From NCBI RefSeq assembly GCF_001663815.1, contig NZ_CP016027.1, forward strand, positions 806,001 to 870,000: a stretch of DNA of 64,000 nucleotides, read 5' to 3'. The DNA is from Halothiobacillus diazotrophicus (lineage in GTDB: Bacteria; Pseudomonadota; Gammaproteobacteria; Halothiobacillales; Halothiobacillaceae). Below, piece after piece: positions 1-12,790 of the stretch (positions are counted from its first letter, which is position 1; each line of letters starts with the position of its first letter). Below the pieces are notes generated by a model. That model did not search any database. It was given only the letters and a program-made list of their open reading frames with translations, and was not told the DNA's origin. Position numbers and translations under genes: made by a program.

Positions 1-678
<678 letters not shown>

Positions 679-691
679 GTACGGAATAAAC

Positions 692-2143
692 ATGACAAAC
701 GCTCTCTTCCCAGTAATTTTGTGTGGTGGCGCGGGTTCGCGCCTTTGGCCCCTATCTCGAGAGCTGCATCCCAAACCCTTCATTCGCCTACCGGATGGGC
801 AGAGCCTGCTTCAGAAAGCCTTTTTGCGTGCAGCGGGTTTAACTGGCACCCGGCAGGTCATCACTGTGACCAATCGAGATCTGGTCTTCAAAATCGAAGA
901 CGAACTCAATGAGGTCAATCAGGACAATCTGGCCATCTCCTTGATTCTTGAGCCATCCGCTCGCAACACGGCTGCCGCCATCGCCTCTGCGGCACTGATG
1001 GTTGCCCGGAAGGATCCCCAGGCTTTGTTGCTCGTGCTGGCAGCAGACCACCTGATCGAAAACAAGGTAGCCTTCGAGGAAGCCGTCAATCAGGCCAAGC
1101 AGTTGGCCGAAAAAGGGCGCCTCGTCACCTTTGGTATCAAGCCGAACCAGCCGGAAACCGGTTATGGTTACATCGAATATCAGGAGAATCAGGTCATCCG
1201 CTTTGTCGAAAAACCGGACCTGCCTACGGCCATCGAGTTTGTCGCCAGCGAGCGCTTTCTGTGGAACTCCGGCATGTTCTGCTTCAAGGCCCAAACGGTA
1301 CTCGACGAGCTGGACAAATATGCACCGGAAATCCTCGACGCTGTCCGTGAAACCATTAGTCATTCCAAAATCTCGCAGGGCGTGACCAACAACAACGACT
1401 TCTTCCACTGCGAGCTGAACGCCGACGATTTCACCCGCGTCCCGGAAGAGTCCTTCGACTACGCGGTCATGGAACGCACCGAGAATGCAGCCGTAGTCCC
1501 GAGCGACATCGGCTGGAGCGACATCGGTTCTTGGCAGGCGCTGGGTGCCATCGGCCAAACGGATGGATCCGGCAACCGTCTGGATGGCGAAGTCATCATG
1601 CACGACGTGCACGACTGTTACATTCGCAGCGACAACCGTCTGGTCGGCGCCGTGGGCGTGGAAAACCTCGTCATCATCGACACGCCCGATGCCCTGCTGG
1701 TGGCGCACAAGGAGCGTAGCCAGGAAGTCAAACACCTGTTCAAGCAACTGAAGACTGCCGGCCACGAAGCCCATCGCCTGCATCGCACGGTACACCGCCC
1801 CTGGGGCACCTACACCGTGCTCGAGGAACGGCCGGACTTCAAGATCAAGCGCATCGTCGTAAAACCGGGCGCAACCCTCTCCCTGCAAATGCACCATCAC
1901 CGCAGCGAACACTGGGTGGTCGTGAGCGGTATGGCCAAGGTAGTGAACGGAAACAAGGAAATCCTGCTGGCAGCCAACGAGTCCACCTACATCCCGGCCG
2001 GTCAGAATCATCGGCTGGCCAACCCCGGCATGATTGACGTCGTCCTCATCGAAGTCCAGACCGGTCAATACCTGGGCGAAGACGATATCGTCCGCATCGA
2101 AGACGTATACGGTCGCGCACCAATAGAAACAACCAACAAATAA
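692..2143 (+). CDS. manC: Mannose-1-phosphate guanylyltransferase / mannose-6-phosphate isomerase
   Basis: Bifunctional cytoplasmic enzyme of 483 aa, the usual length. The N-terminal nucleotidyltransferase shows the signature CGGAGSRLWPLSRELHPKPF near residue 11 and the EKPD motif. The C-terminal cupin is a type II phosphomannose isomerase (RPWGTYTVLEE, then a metal-binding histidine cluster in LQMHHHRSEHW). It makes GDP-mannose, with ManB (17558-19042) supplying mannose-1-phosphate; Gmd and Rmd downstream then convert GDP-mannose. Base composition is normal for the host, and the A+T-rich cassette begins directly after its stop codon. Confidence 0.95.
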   Translation: MTNALFPVILCGGAGSRLWPLSRELHPKPFIRLPDGQSLLQKAFLRAAGLTGTRQVITVTNRDLVFKIEDELNEVNQDNLAISLILEPSARNTAAAIASAALMVARKDPQALLLVLAADHLIENKVAFEEAVNQAKQLAEKGRLVTFGIKPNQPETGYGYIEYQENQVIRFVEKPDLPTAIEFVASERFLWNSGMFCFKAQTVLDELDKYAPEILDAVRETISHSKISQGVTNNNDFFHCELNADDFTRVPEESFDYAVMERTENAAVVPSDIGWSDIGSWQALGAIGQTDGSGNRLDGEVIMHDVHDCYIRSDNRLVGAVGVENLVIIDTPDALLVAHKERSQEVKHLFKQLKTAGHEAHRLHRTVHRPWGTYTVLEERPDFKIKRIVVKPGATLSLQMHHHRSEHWVVVSGMAKVVNGNKEILLAANESTYIPAGQNHRLANPGMIDVVLIEVQTGQYLGEDDIVRIEDVYGRAPIETTNK

Positions 2144-2147
2144 CAAA

Positions 2148-3266
2148 ATGAAAAAAAAATTAACAAATTTATTCATATTCAAAAACAAGCTATTCACAAC
2201 AGTAGTAGCAGTACCAACATTGATATCGGTTTTATATTTCGGATTTATTGCATCAGATGTATATGTTTCAGTGTCAACACTTGTAATTAGGACCCCGGAA
2301 CATTCAACACCATCAGTACTCGGTCAATTTTTACAAGGAGTAGGTTTTAACACATCACAAAACGACTCTTTTACAGTAAAGGATTACCTGACATCCAGAG
2401 ACGCAATGAACTCATTAATCAGCAAAATGAATCTGCGTCAAGAATTCGAGAACAAAAACATAGACCCATTCAATAGATTTGGAGGTCTAATATACTGGGA
2501 AAACAATCTAGAAAACTTCTATAAATACTATGAAAAAAAAGTCAGCACCAAAATTGATCCATTATCAAGCATTCTTACATTAACGACACGCGCTTACACA
2601 GCAAAAGATGCATATCAAATGAATTCGCTGCTACTGAAACAAGCAGAAGGCCTGGTAAATAAATTGAATGATCGCGCCCAGCGCGACATGATAGGATTCG
2701 CAGAAGAAAATCTCACAAAGGCAGAAAACAAAGCAAAAGCCGCTTCATTAGCGATGGGGAAATATCGAAATCAATTCGGAGTAATTAACCCTGAAAAGCA
2801 GTCAGCAATACCATTGCAGCAGATCGCTAGGCTTCAAGACCAATTGCTAGCAACAAAAGTACAGATAATACAAATACAAACACTAACCAAAAACAACCCT
2901 CAACTACCAACACTCAAAGAACGTGCAGAATTACTAAAAAATGAAATAGCCCAAGAAACAGCCAAAGTAGCAGGATCAAGCGACAAATCACTCGCAAGCA
3001 AAGCAATAGAATATGAACGCTTATCACTCGATAACGAATATGCAGAGAGAGAGCTGATGAGCGCCATGGCATCTCTACAACAAGCAAGAACCCAAGCACA
3101 ACGACAACACATATATATAGAAAGAATCAGCGAGCCAAATACGCCCGACTCACCAACTGAACCCAAGAGAGCACAAGGCATACTGGCAACATTACTACTA
3201 TCGCTAATTGTATGGGGTATTTTAAGCATCCTTAATGCAGGCGTACGTGAGCATTATGACAGATAA
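2148..3266 (+). CDS. kpsE: Capsule export inner-membrane/periplasmic protein, KpsE/CtrB/BexC type
   Basis: A 372-aa polysaccharide co-polymerase family protein linking the ABC transporter to the outer-membrane channel. It has one N-terminal membrane segment (about residues 15-37), a long periplasmic part rich in helical, coiled-coil-like sequence (about residues 165-320) and a C-terminal membrane segment (about 345-365), the classic two-TM layout. The P-x-x-P motif before TM2 (TPDSPTEPKRAQG) is typical of the family. It begins 4 bp after manC and overlaps the first possible start of kpsM. Codon use is strongly A/T-biased compared with manC, indicating separate ancestry. Confidence 0.88.
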   Translation: MKKKLTNLFIFKNKLFTTVVAVPTLISVLYFGFIASDVYVSVSTLVIRTPEHSTPSVLGQFLQGVGFNTSQNDSFTVKDYLTSRDAMNSLISKMNLRQEFENKNIDPFNRFGGLIYWENNLENFYKYYEKKVSTKIDPLSSILTLTTRAYTAKDAYQMNSLLLKQAEGLVNKLNDRAQRDMIGFAEENLTKAENKAKAASLAMGKYRNQFGVINPEKQSAIPLQQIARLQDQLLATKVQIIQIQTLTKNNPQLPTLKERAELLKNEIAQETAKVAGSSDKSLASKAIEYERLSLDNEYAERELMSAMASLQQARTQAQRQHIYIERISEPNTPDSPTEPKRAQGILATLLLSLIVWGILSILNAGVREHYDR

Positions 3267-4053
3267 CACAGCCCCAAAATTCATAGACCAGTTAAGAATA
3301 CAACTCAGAGTAATATGGGCACTTACTCTGCGCGAAATGATAACGAGATACGGCAGGGAAGGTATAGGGATTATTTGGATCATTGCAGAACCTGCGATGT
3401 TTATCGTAGGCGTAATGATTATTTTTTCAGCTGCAGGTCACTCAGAGTTCACTGGGACTACGGTAGCAGAGTATCTAGCAGTCAGTTACCCTACTCTGCT
3501 TTTATGGAGGAATGGAACGGGGCGAGTAGTAAAAGCAGTTGACATAAATCGAGCTCTACTCCATCACAGGCCAGTGCGCCCTACAGATATTATTTATTCA
3601 AGAATTCTTCTAGAGTTCTCAAGTGCCACCGCATCCTTTTTAATATTATATTTGATTTTTGTAGCAATAGGAATTTGCGAGTGGCCAGCAAATCTACTTA
3701 CAATGATAACTGGATACATAATGGTGGTCTGGTTTTCATTTTCATTTGTACTATTCATGGCGGCACTATCCGAGCTTAGCGAGGCGATTGAAAGAGTATC
3801 TCACATTATTCTATACCTAAATCTACCATTTTCAGGTGTTTTCATAACAGCAGCAGCCGTTCCAGAACCATACAGAGATTATCTTTTACTATTCCCGCTA
3901 GTAAACTGTGTTGAGTGGTTCCACGATGGCTACTATGGGGATCGACTTCCAACATATTACAATCCTGAATACACGATAATCATGCTTTTATTAACAACAC
4001 TCATTAGCTACGCTTTAACAAATATTGCGAACAGACGCGTACAAAGCACCTGA
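3256..4053 (+). CDS. kpsM: Capsule ABC transporter permease, KpsM/CtrC type
   Basis: ABC-2 family permease with about six membrane segments. It shows the amphipathic N-terminal LRVIWALTLREMITRYGREGIG stretch typical of KpsM/Wzm proteins. I chose ATG 3256 (265 aa), which lies 11 nt inside the end of kpsE; an upstream in-frame ATG at 3235 would add seven residues and a longer overlap. With KpsT it forms the transporter that carries the finished lipid-linked polysaccharide across the inner membrane. A+T rich like its neighbours. Confidence 0.9.
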   Translation: MTDNTAPKFIDQLRIQLRVIWALTLREMITRYGREGIGIIWIIAEPAMFIVGVMIIFSAAGHSEFTGTTVAEYLAVSYPTLLLWRNGTGRVVKAVDINRALLHHRPVRPTDIIYSRILLEFSSATASFLILYLIFVAIGICEWPANLLTMITGYIMVVWFSFSFVLFMAALSELSEAIERVSHIILYLNLPFSGVFITAAAVPEPYRDYLLLFPLVNCVEWFHDGYYGDRLPTYYNPEYTIIMLLLTTLISYALTNIANRRVQST

Positions 4054-4062
4054 AAGAAAACC

Positions 4063-4716
4063 ATGCTAACACTCGAAAATATAAGCAAAAGGTATCCAAT
4101 CCATCACGGCAAGTCCGAAAGGACCGTTCTTGACGGGATAAGCATCAGAATCAAACCAGGGGAAAAATGGGGGATTTTAGGAAGAAATGGCGCAGGGAAA
4201 TCGACGCTTATTAGAATAATAAGCGGTGCAGAAATCCCTACTTCGGGGTCAGTAAAAAGAGACATGTCAATATCCTGGCCATTAGCATTTGGCGGTGCTT
4301 TCCAAGGAAGTTTAACAGGAAGAGACAATGTCAAACTAATATCCAGAATCTACAATGTAGACTTTGAAAAAACAATAAAGCTAGTTGAGGACTTTGCAGA
4401 ACTAGGGCCTTACCTAAACGAGCCAGTAAAAAACTACTCATCGGGGATGAGCTCACGACTGGCTTTCGCAATTTCAATGTCAATAGAATTTGACTGCTTC
4501 TTAATTGATGAAGGGATGTCAGTTGGGGACCATAGATTTCACCAAAAGTGCAACGTCGAACTCTTTGATAAAAGAGGAGATCGCGCGATGATTATCGTCG
4601 CCCACCAAACGGATCTAATTGCCAACCATTGCACAAACGCCGCGATTTTAGATGGCGGTAAATTAATCGAACACAGCTCTGTGAGTGAAGCCATAGAGCA
4701 CTATCACTCTTTATAA
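4063..4716 (+). CDS. kpsT: Capsule ABC transporter ATPase, KpsT/CtrD type
   Basis: ABC ATPase of 217 aa, the short form found in group 2/3 capsule exporters; it lacks the C-terminal carbohydrate-binding extension of Wzt proteins that export O-antigen. Walker A is GRNGAGKST (about residues 46-54), the signature is NYSSGMSSRL, and Walker B is CFLIDEGMSVGD. It follows kpsM after 9 bp. A+T rich. The absence of a binding extension fits export that recognises the conserved Kdo-lipid end instead of the chain terminus. Confidence 0.92.
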   Translation: MLTLENISKRYPIHHGKSERTVLDGISIRIKPGEKWGILGRNGAGKSTLIRIISGAEIPTSGSVKRDMSISWPLAFGGAFQGSLTGRDNVKLISRIYNVDFEKTIKLVEDFAELGPYLNEPVKNYSSGMSSRLAFAISMSIEFDCFLIDEGMSVGDHRFHQKCNVELFDKRGDRAMIIVAHQTDLIANHCTNAAILDGGKLIEHSSVSEAIEHYHSL

Positions 4717-4753
4717 CCCAAATCAATAATAATTTTACGGACACAATAGAACC

Positions 4754-7183
4754 ATGCACAGAACAAATAACACAACCGAAATTGATAATCTACTCCTAAG
4801 CCCACCCAACGAATTCATTGAAAAGGCTTACCTGGTCATTTTAGGCAGACACCCTGATAAGCAGGGATTAATTCACTACGCCTTCAAGCTGCAAAGTGGC
4901 TTCAACAGAATTCAAATAATTGGAGATATGCTTTGCTCCAAAGAGGCTAACAATGCTGAGCTAATTGGTAACGCTAAAACATTTATAAAAAAATATAAAA
5001 TAATCAAGAAACTCCCAAAAGGAACGCTTAAATGGCGGCTAATCAGCAATTTTTCATTTTCAGATGACGAAAAATTTGATTGGAGCAACTGGCTGGGCAG
5101 CATATTAATTCAGAAAAAAACGATAGCAAGTTCTAGCGAGAAGGTTATACGAACCTTTTTTGGACATGAGGAACTAGAAACCCTAAACGAAATTAACTCT
5201 CACATTAATAGCGAAGACCTCAACGAGGTTCTCATTAGTTTCCTGCGAATTACTGAAAAAAAACTAAACAGCACCACCAAATCCCTAGCAACCCCTCTAC
5301 CATCTGCGCCGCCAATTCATTTCCTTAATCACTCACAAGCACATCTAAAGCACGTCACAGACACACTTGAGTATCGCCCCAAAATATCGGCAGTAATTCC
5401 AAGTTATAATGACTACGAAGTATTAGAAAATTGCATTAATTCCATACTTAAATACAGCAATAATTTAATATCAGAAATAGTCATTAGCGATGACTGCAGC
5501 ACAAACCAATTACACAAAGATTATTTAGAAACCATTGCCTCTAAAGACATGGGAATTCCAATAACAATTATCAGGTCGAAGATAAATAAGGGTTTTTCTG
5601 CAAACGTTAACAGAGGATTGCGTGCAGCTAAATCTGGATCTGACATCTTACTATTAAATAGCGATACAGAGCTTACAGAGTTTTCAATAAGTTCTCTGTG
5701 TGCTGTTGCCAGAATGAACGGCGGTGTAGCAGGCGCACGACTATTGTACCCGAACAACAAAATCCAGCACGCAGGTGGTTTTAGAAATTTTAATGCACCA
5801 GATTGGTTTGAACACAGAAATAGAATGCAAGATCGATATCACCCACCTGCCTTAATGAACTATAACGCATTATACTGCACAGCAGCGGCCTTATACATAA
5901 CCAACGAAACATTGAAAGCAGTCGGCCATTTTGATGAAAATTTTGAAATGGGTTTCGAGGATGTTGACTATTGCCTCAGAGTATGGAATGAAAATCTACC
6001 TGTGACTTATGTAGGCGCCTCTGAAATATATCATCACGAATCAATTACCAGAGGCAAAAACCCTGGAAAAAGAGAAATAAACTCTCAAAATTTTTTTTGG
6101 GAGAAACAGGGGAAATTCTTCAAAAGAAAAGTAACTAACAGTCAAAAGAAAGTAAGCATTATATTTGTAACTAAAGATACCGGCGTAGGAGGCGGACATA
6201 GAGTAATTTTTAGATTTGCTGACTTTCTCGCCGGCCAATCAGACAGATACTCTGTACAAATCTGGTCACTCGCTTCGAAGCCGGATTGGTTTCAATTTAA
6301 TAATGATGTGAAATTTTCTCAATTCAACAATTTCGCAGAGCTTCAACAAGAGCTATATCCGCTAAACTCTATAAAAATAGCAACTTGGTGGGAAACAGCG
6401 GAACATGTATGGCGCAGCTCTATACTGAGAGGGATTCCAGTATGGCTATCACTAGATATTGAAACATCTTATTACAAGGGCAGAGACACATTTAATGAAT
6501 TAAGAGCCTGGTCTTCGTATGCACCAGATTTTACCTATATATCCTGCTATAAATGGCTTTCAGAAGCACTCGCAACAGATTTCTACTACCACTCGAAATA
6601 TGTGGGACTTGGTGTTGATAAAGATATCTTCTATAGAACAAAATCCAAGAAAATAAACAATTCAGTCCTTGTTTGCGCCAGAGGCGAACCCTTAAAGGGC
6701 TACCCTCTATCTAAAAGCATTATTCAAAACTTAGCAGACCAAGGGTACAAAATTACAGCATACGGTGTGGACCCCACTCTAGTGCCCGAACACATAAATA
6801 TCCATTTTAAACACAAACCGGGCAACGAGGAATTGCGAGAGCTTTACAATACTCATCAGTTTTTCCTACAGACTTCAATTCATGAGGGACTCAGTTTGCC
6901 TCCCCTTGAGGCTATGGCATGCGGATGTATTGCAGTAATTACAGATGCTTTTGGAAATCGAGAATACATCAAGGACAGAGAAAACTGTATACTCATCCAA
7001 AGATCAATTGAAGATGCTGTGAGCACTATACGGAGCATAGACTATGAGACAACATATTCAAAGCTTAAACCAGGCATCGAGAACACCTTGAGACATTACG
7101 ACTGGGAAGCGTGTTATAAGCGACTTGATGATTTAATCCTAAACATCTCTGAAGAACCAACCTTCGGAATAACGAAATATTAA
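4754..7183 (+). CDS. Two-domain glycosyltransferase (GT2 + GT4-like) with DUF4214-like N-terminus
   Basis: An 809-aa protein with three recognisable parts. Residues about 15-70 (AYLVILGRHPDKQGLIHY) resemble the DUF4214 module seen in some surface-polysaccharide enzymes. Residues about 210-460 are a GT-A fold family 2 domain: PSYNDYEVLENCINSIL, LLLNSDTELTE as the DXD-like site, IQHAGG, and the FEDVDYCLRVW motif. From about residue 470 onward there is a GT-B domain starting with a GVGGGHRVIF glycine-rich loop and ending with EGLSLPPLEAMACGC. It probably adds two sugars to the capsule repeat; which sugars cannot be read from sequence. A+T rich. Similar GT2-GT4 fusions include rhamnan synthesis proteins, consistent with the rhamnose genes here. 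Confidence 0.85.
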   Translation: MHRTNNTTEIDNLLLSPPNEFIEKAYLVILGRHPDKQGLIHYAFKLQSGFNRIQIIGDMLCSKEANNAELIGNAKTFIKKYKIIKKLPKGTLKWRLISNFSFSDDEKFDWSNWLGSILIQKKTIASSSEKVIRTFFGHEELETLNEINSHINSEDLNEVLISFLRITEKKLNSTTKSLATPLPSAPPIHFLNHSQAHLKHVTDTLEYRPKISAVIPSYNDYEVLENCINSILKYSNNLISEIVISDDCSTNQLHKDYLETIASKDMGIPITIIRSKINKGFSANVNRGLRAAKSGSDILLLNSDTELTEFSISSLCAVARMNGGVAGARLLYPNNKIQHAGGFRNFNAPDWFEHRNRMQDRYHPPALMNYNALYCTAAALYITNETLKAVGHFDENFEMGFEDVDYCLRVWNENLPVTYVGASEIYHHESITRGKNPGKREINSQNFFWEKQGKFFKRKVTNSQKKVSIIFVTKDTGVGGGHRVIFRFADFLAGQSDRYSVQIWSLASKPDWFQFNNDVKFSQFNNFAELQQELYPLNSIKIATWWETAEHVWRSSILRGIPVWLSLDIETSYYKGRDTFNELRAWSSYAPDFTYISCYKWLSEALATDFYYHSKYVGLGVDKDIFYRTKSKKINNSVLVCARGEPLKGYPLSKSIIQNLADQGYKITAYGVDPTLVPEHINIHFKHKPGNEELRELYNTHQFFLQTSIHEGLSLPPLEAMACGCIAVITDAFGNREYIKDRENCILIQRSIEDAVSTIRSIDYETTYSKLKPGIENTLRHYDWEACYKRLDDLILNISEEPTFGITKY

Positions 7184-7235
7184 GTTTATTGCCTACCCAT
7201 CAATACCGCCATGACAAAAAACACAAAATATTTAT

Positions 7236-8864
7236 ATGAGCAAACCACAGCCACATTCACAGCGTAACTCTTATGAAACAATTAAACCCGGACTCAACAT
7301 CAAACAAAGCAACATCAAAAAATCAATTTTGTTTGATTTAAGGCCAGCATTAGGAGGATATTTTGGCATCCCTCAAGTAACCAGGTTATTATATCTCGCA
7401 TTAACAAAACATTCAGGTTTTGATATATCCGGTCTAATTCAAGGCTCAACATCTGACATTGGGCCCGGCCTGCCTGTATCAACCGCGCAAAATCTTACTC
7501 AAGATAAGAAATTACATTTGCTATCCTCTACAGCCATTTCGATTACAGAAGATAAAAACAAGTGGCGCCGCAAGTCTGTACTATCCCTAACCAAATACTT
7601 ATTTGCACAACTGCTCGCAAGAGTATATGGCTGGACTAAAATCCATTCAGTTCAGTTAAAGCGATTTGAAACCGAGTATTTCTCGGACTTCATCTGGAAT
7701 GCACTTTTCTCCAAAACACTAAATCCATCGGACAAGCTGAAAGCATTAAAACCTGAGTGTTTCATTCTACCGTTATCACGATCAACAATGCACAGCATTG
7801 GACTTGACTCACTTATTTTATTCAAAACCCCCAGATATCCTTTAATAAATACCAGCGACTTTGATGTTTTAATTGCACAAATGCCATTTCCCGGCAAAGT
7901 TGCCAAGAATACAAAGCTAGTCATTCACTACCATGACTCCATACCTATGACTATGCCGCACACTATTTCAGACAAGAGGAGGCATGAGTCTACCCATTAC
8001 AATGCATTAGCTGAAAACATAAAATCTGGTGCTTACTTCGTTTGCGGATCAGAGACTGTAAGACAAGAACTAATTCAGTTTTTTCCAGAAGTAGAAAAAA
8101 ATGCAACAACAATTTACAGTTTCACCTCCTCAGAGTTTCACCCCGATATCACCAACACGCTAGACTTAAAGTCAATATTAAATAGATACTGCTACAACTA
8201 CCCGGACCTTTTCGAAACTGTCAAGAGAAATAAAGCAATCGATAATTCATACAAATTATCTATAAATCCAACATACCAGGCACTAGACGAAGTATTTTCC
8301 ACAAACAAACAACATAAATTTATTTTAATGGTCGCGACGTTGGAGCCTAGAAAAAATCATGAACTCTTAATTTCCGCTTGGGAAAAAGCCAGGAGCACAT
8401 GCGATAGAGATTTACTTTTAGTTCTTGTTGGTAGCATAGGTTGGGATTATGATAATATATTAAGATCCGCCGCACCGGGCATTAATGATGGACGGCTATT
8501 TGTTCTCCACGATGTACCAATTGATGTATTGCGACAGCTATACAGCAATGCTGCAGCCACCGTTTGCCCCAGCAGAGGTGAAGGGTTTGACTTGACAGGA
8601 CTAGAAGCCATGTGTTGCAGTGGAGCTGTAATCGCTTCGGATATTCCAGTCCATAAAGAAATATATGGTGATGGTGCTTTGTATTTTGACCCTTATGACC
8701 ACAACTCCTTATATAATCAAATAAAATACATCATCTACAACAGTGATTTTGAAACTATACAATCCACTCTACGCACAAAAGGTCTGAACCAATCCAAAAA
8801 ATACAACATAGATTCAATTGCCTCCCAATGGAACTCATTTATAACCACCATATGCTCAACATAG
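7236..8864 (+). CDS. Glycosyltransferase family 4
   Basis: A 542-aa GT-B glycosyltransferase with an unusually long N-terminal half. The C-terminal donor-binding half has the hallmark VATLEPRKNHELLISAW (about residue 366 onward), a VPIDVLRQLYSNAAATVCPSR stretch and the E-x7-E motif in GEGFDLTGLEAMCCSGAVIASD. The N-terminal half has the acceptor-side VIHYHDSIPMT motif. It belongs to the A+T-rich cassette, 52 bp after the preceding gene. The donor may be GDP- or dTDP-rhamnose or mannose, given the nucleotide sugars made in this locus (inference). Confidence 0.85.
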   Translation: MSKPQPHSQRNSYETIKPGLNIKQSNIKKSILFDLRPALGGYFGIPQVTRLLYLALTKHSGFDISGLIQGSTSDIGPGLPVSTAQNLTQDKKLHLLSSTAISITEDKNKWRRKSVLSLTKYLFAQLLARVYGWTKIHSVQLKRFETEYFSDFIWNALFSKTLNPSDKLKALKPECFILPLSRSTMHSIGLDSLILFKTPRYPLINTSDFDVLIAQMPFPGKVAKNTKLVIHYHDSIPMTMPHTISDKRRHESTHYNALAENIKSGAYFVCGSETVRQELIQFFPEVEKNATTIYSFTSSEFHPDITNTLDLKSILNRYCYNYPDLFETVKRNKAIDNSYKLSINPTYQALDEVFSTNKQHKFILMVATLEPRKNHELLISAWEKARSTCDRDLLLVLVGSIGWDYDNILRSAAPGINDGRLFVLHDVPIDVLRQLYSNAAATVCPSRGEGFDLTGLEAMCCSGAVIASDIPVHKEIYGDGALYFDPYDHNSLYNQIKYIIYNSDFETIQSTLRTKGLNQSKKYNIDSIASQWNSFITTICST

Positions 8865-8957
8865 CGCTAGGATTTTTCCACACAGAGATTATTTGCCATT
8901 CCACAACACCAATTTTATTATTTTCTTAATGATCGCCCTCAGTAAAACATCTTAAAA

Positions 8958-11859
<2,902 letters not shown>

Positions 11860-11884
11860 TTCATCTGAAAACAGGTAATTTGCT

Positions 11885-12790
11885 TTGAAAGCACTGATTA
11901 CAGGTGTTCAGGGGTTCACTGGTCGCTATCTGGCGGCCGAATTGAGTCAGGCCGGCTATGAAGTGCATGGCCTGGCACAATCCCCAAGCGGCCGGGCCAT
12001 TCCGGGCGTACACGCCGTCCATGCAGGCGACCTTGCCGATCTTGCGGCTTTGACGCACATCATGGAAACGGTACGCCCGGACATCGTGGTTCACTTGGCA
12101 GCCATTGCCTTTGTCGCCCACGGTGATGTTTCGGCCATTTATTCAACAAATCTCATGGGCTCGCGAAACGTGCTCGACGCACTAGTTCGGGCCAAGGTTA
12201 CGCCTCGTGCCGTACTGATAGCCAGTAGTGCGAATGTCTATGGGAATGCCACCGGCGGAATGCTAAGCGAGGCAACCTTGCCTGCACCCGCCAACGATTA
12301 CGCAGTGAGCAAGCTGGCCATGGAGTTCATGGCCAACCTGTTCCAGGACAAGTTGCCGCTGATTGTCACCCGGCCGTTCAACTACACGGGTGTCGGTCAG
12401 ACGGAAAACTTCCTTTTACCCAAGATCGTCGCCCACGTCCGCAAGAAGGCACCGGTTATCGAGTTGGGCAATCTGGATGTCGCCCGGGACTTCTCCGACG
12501 TCCGCACCGTCGTGCAATGCTACCGTCGGCTGCTCGAGAAGCCGGAGGCCATCGGCGGAACCTTCAATGTCTGCTCCGGCAAGGCATTCACCCTTCAGGA
12601 AGTACTGGACATGGTCCGCAGCATTTCCGGTCACGACTTCGAGGTAAGGGTAAACCCGGCCTTCGTTCGTGCCAATGAAGTGAAGATGCTGCTTGGCGAT
12701 CGCGCCAAACTGGTATCCATGATTGGCCCTGTCGACGATATTCCGTTAGCGGACACGTTGCGCTGGATGATCGAGTCCCCCGAACAATGA
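11885..12790 (+). CDS. rmd: GDP-4-keto-6-deoxy-D-mannose reductase (GDP-D-rhamnose synthesis)
   Basis: NAD(P)-dependent epimerase/dehydratase family protein of 301 aa. It has the Rossmann motif GVQGFTGRYL at residues 7-16, the SSANVYG serine region and the YAVSKLAME catalytic pair. The start is TTG 11885, directly before KALITGVQG; no ATG is available. Immediately following gmd, it most likely reduces the 4-keto intermediate to GDP-D-rhamnose. GDP-fucose synthase is less likely because the protein has the shorter Rmd-like form, but substrate cannot be fixed by eye. Confidence 0.82.
   Translation: MKALITGVQGFTGRYLAAELSQAGYEVHGLAQSPSGRAIPGVHAVHAGDLADLAALTHIMETVRPDIVVHLAAIAFVAHGDVSAIYSTNLMGSRNVLDALVRAKVTPRAVLIASSANVYGNATGGMLSEATLPAPANDYAVSKLAMEFMANLFQDKLPLIVTRPFNYTGVGQTENFLLPKIVAHVRKKAPVIELGNLDVARDFSDVRTVVQCYRRLLEKPEAIGGTFNVCSGKAFTLQEVLDMVRSISGHDFEVRVNPAFVRANEVKMLLGDRAKLVSMIGPVDDIPLADTLRWMIESPEQ

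Noticed and set aside
839-2197. 452-codon open frame antisense to manC
   Set aside because: It is the mirror of a clearly conserved gene on the other strand; G+C-rich codon bias leaves the antisense frame open. No recognisable domain.
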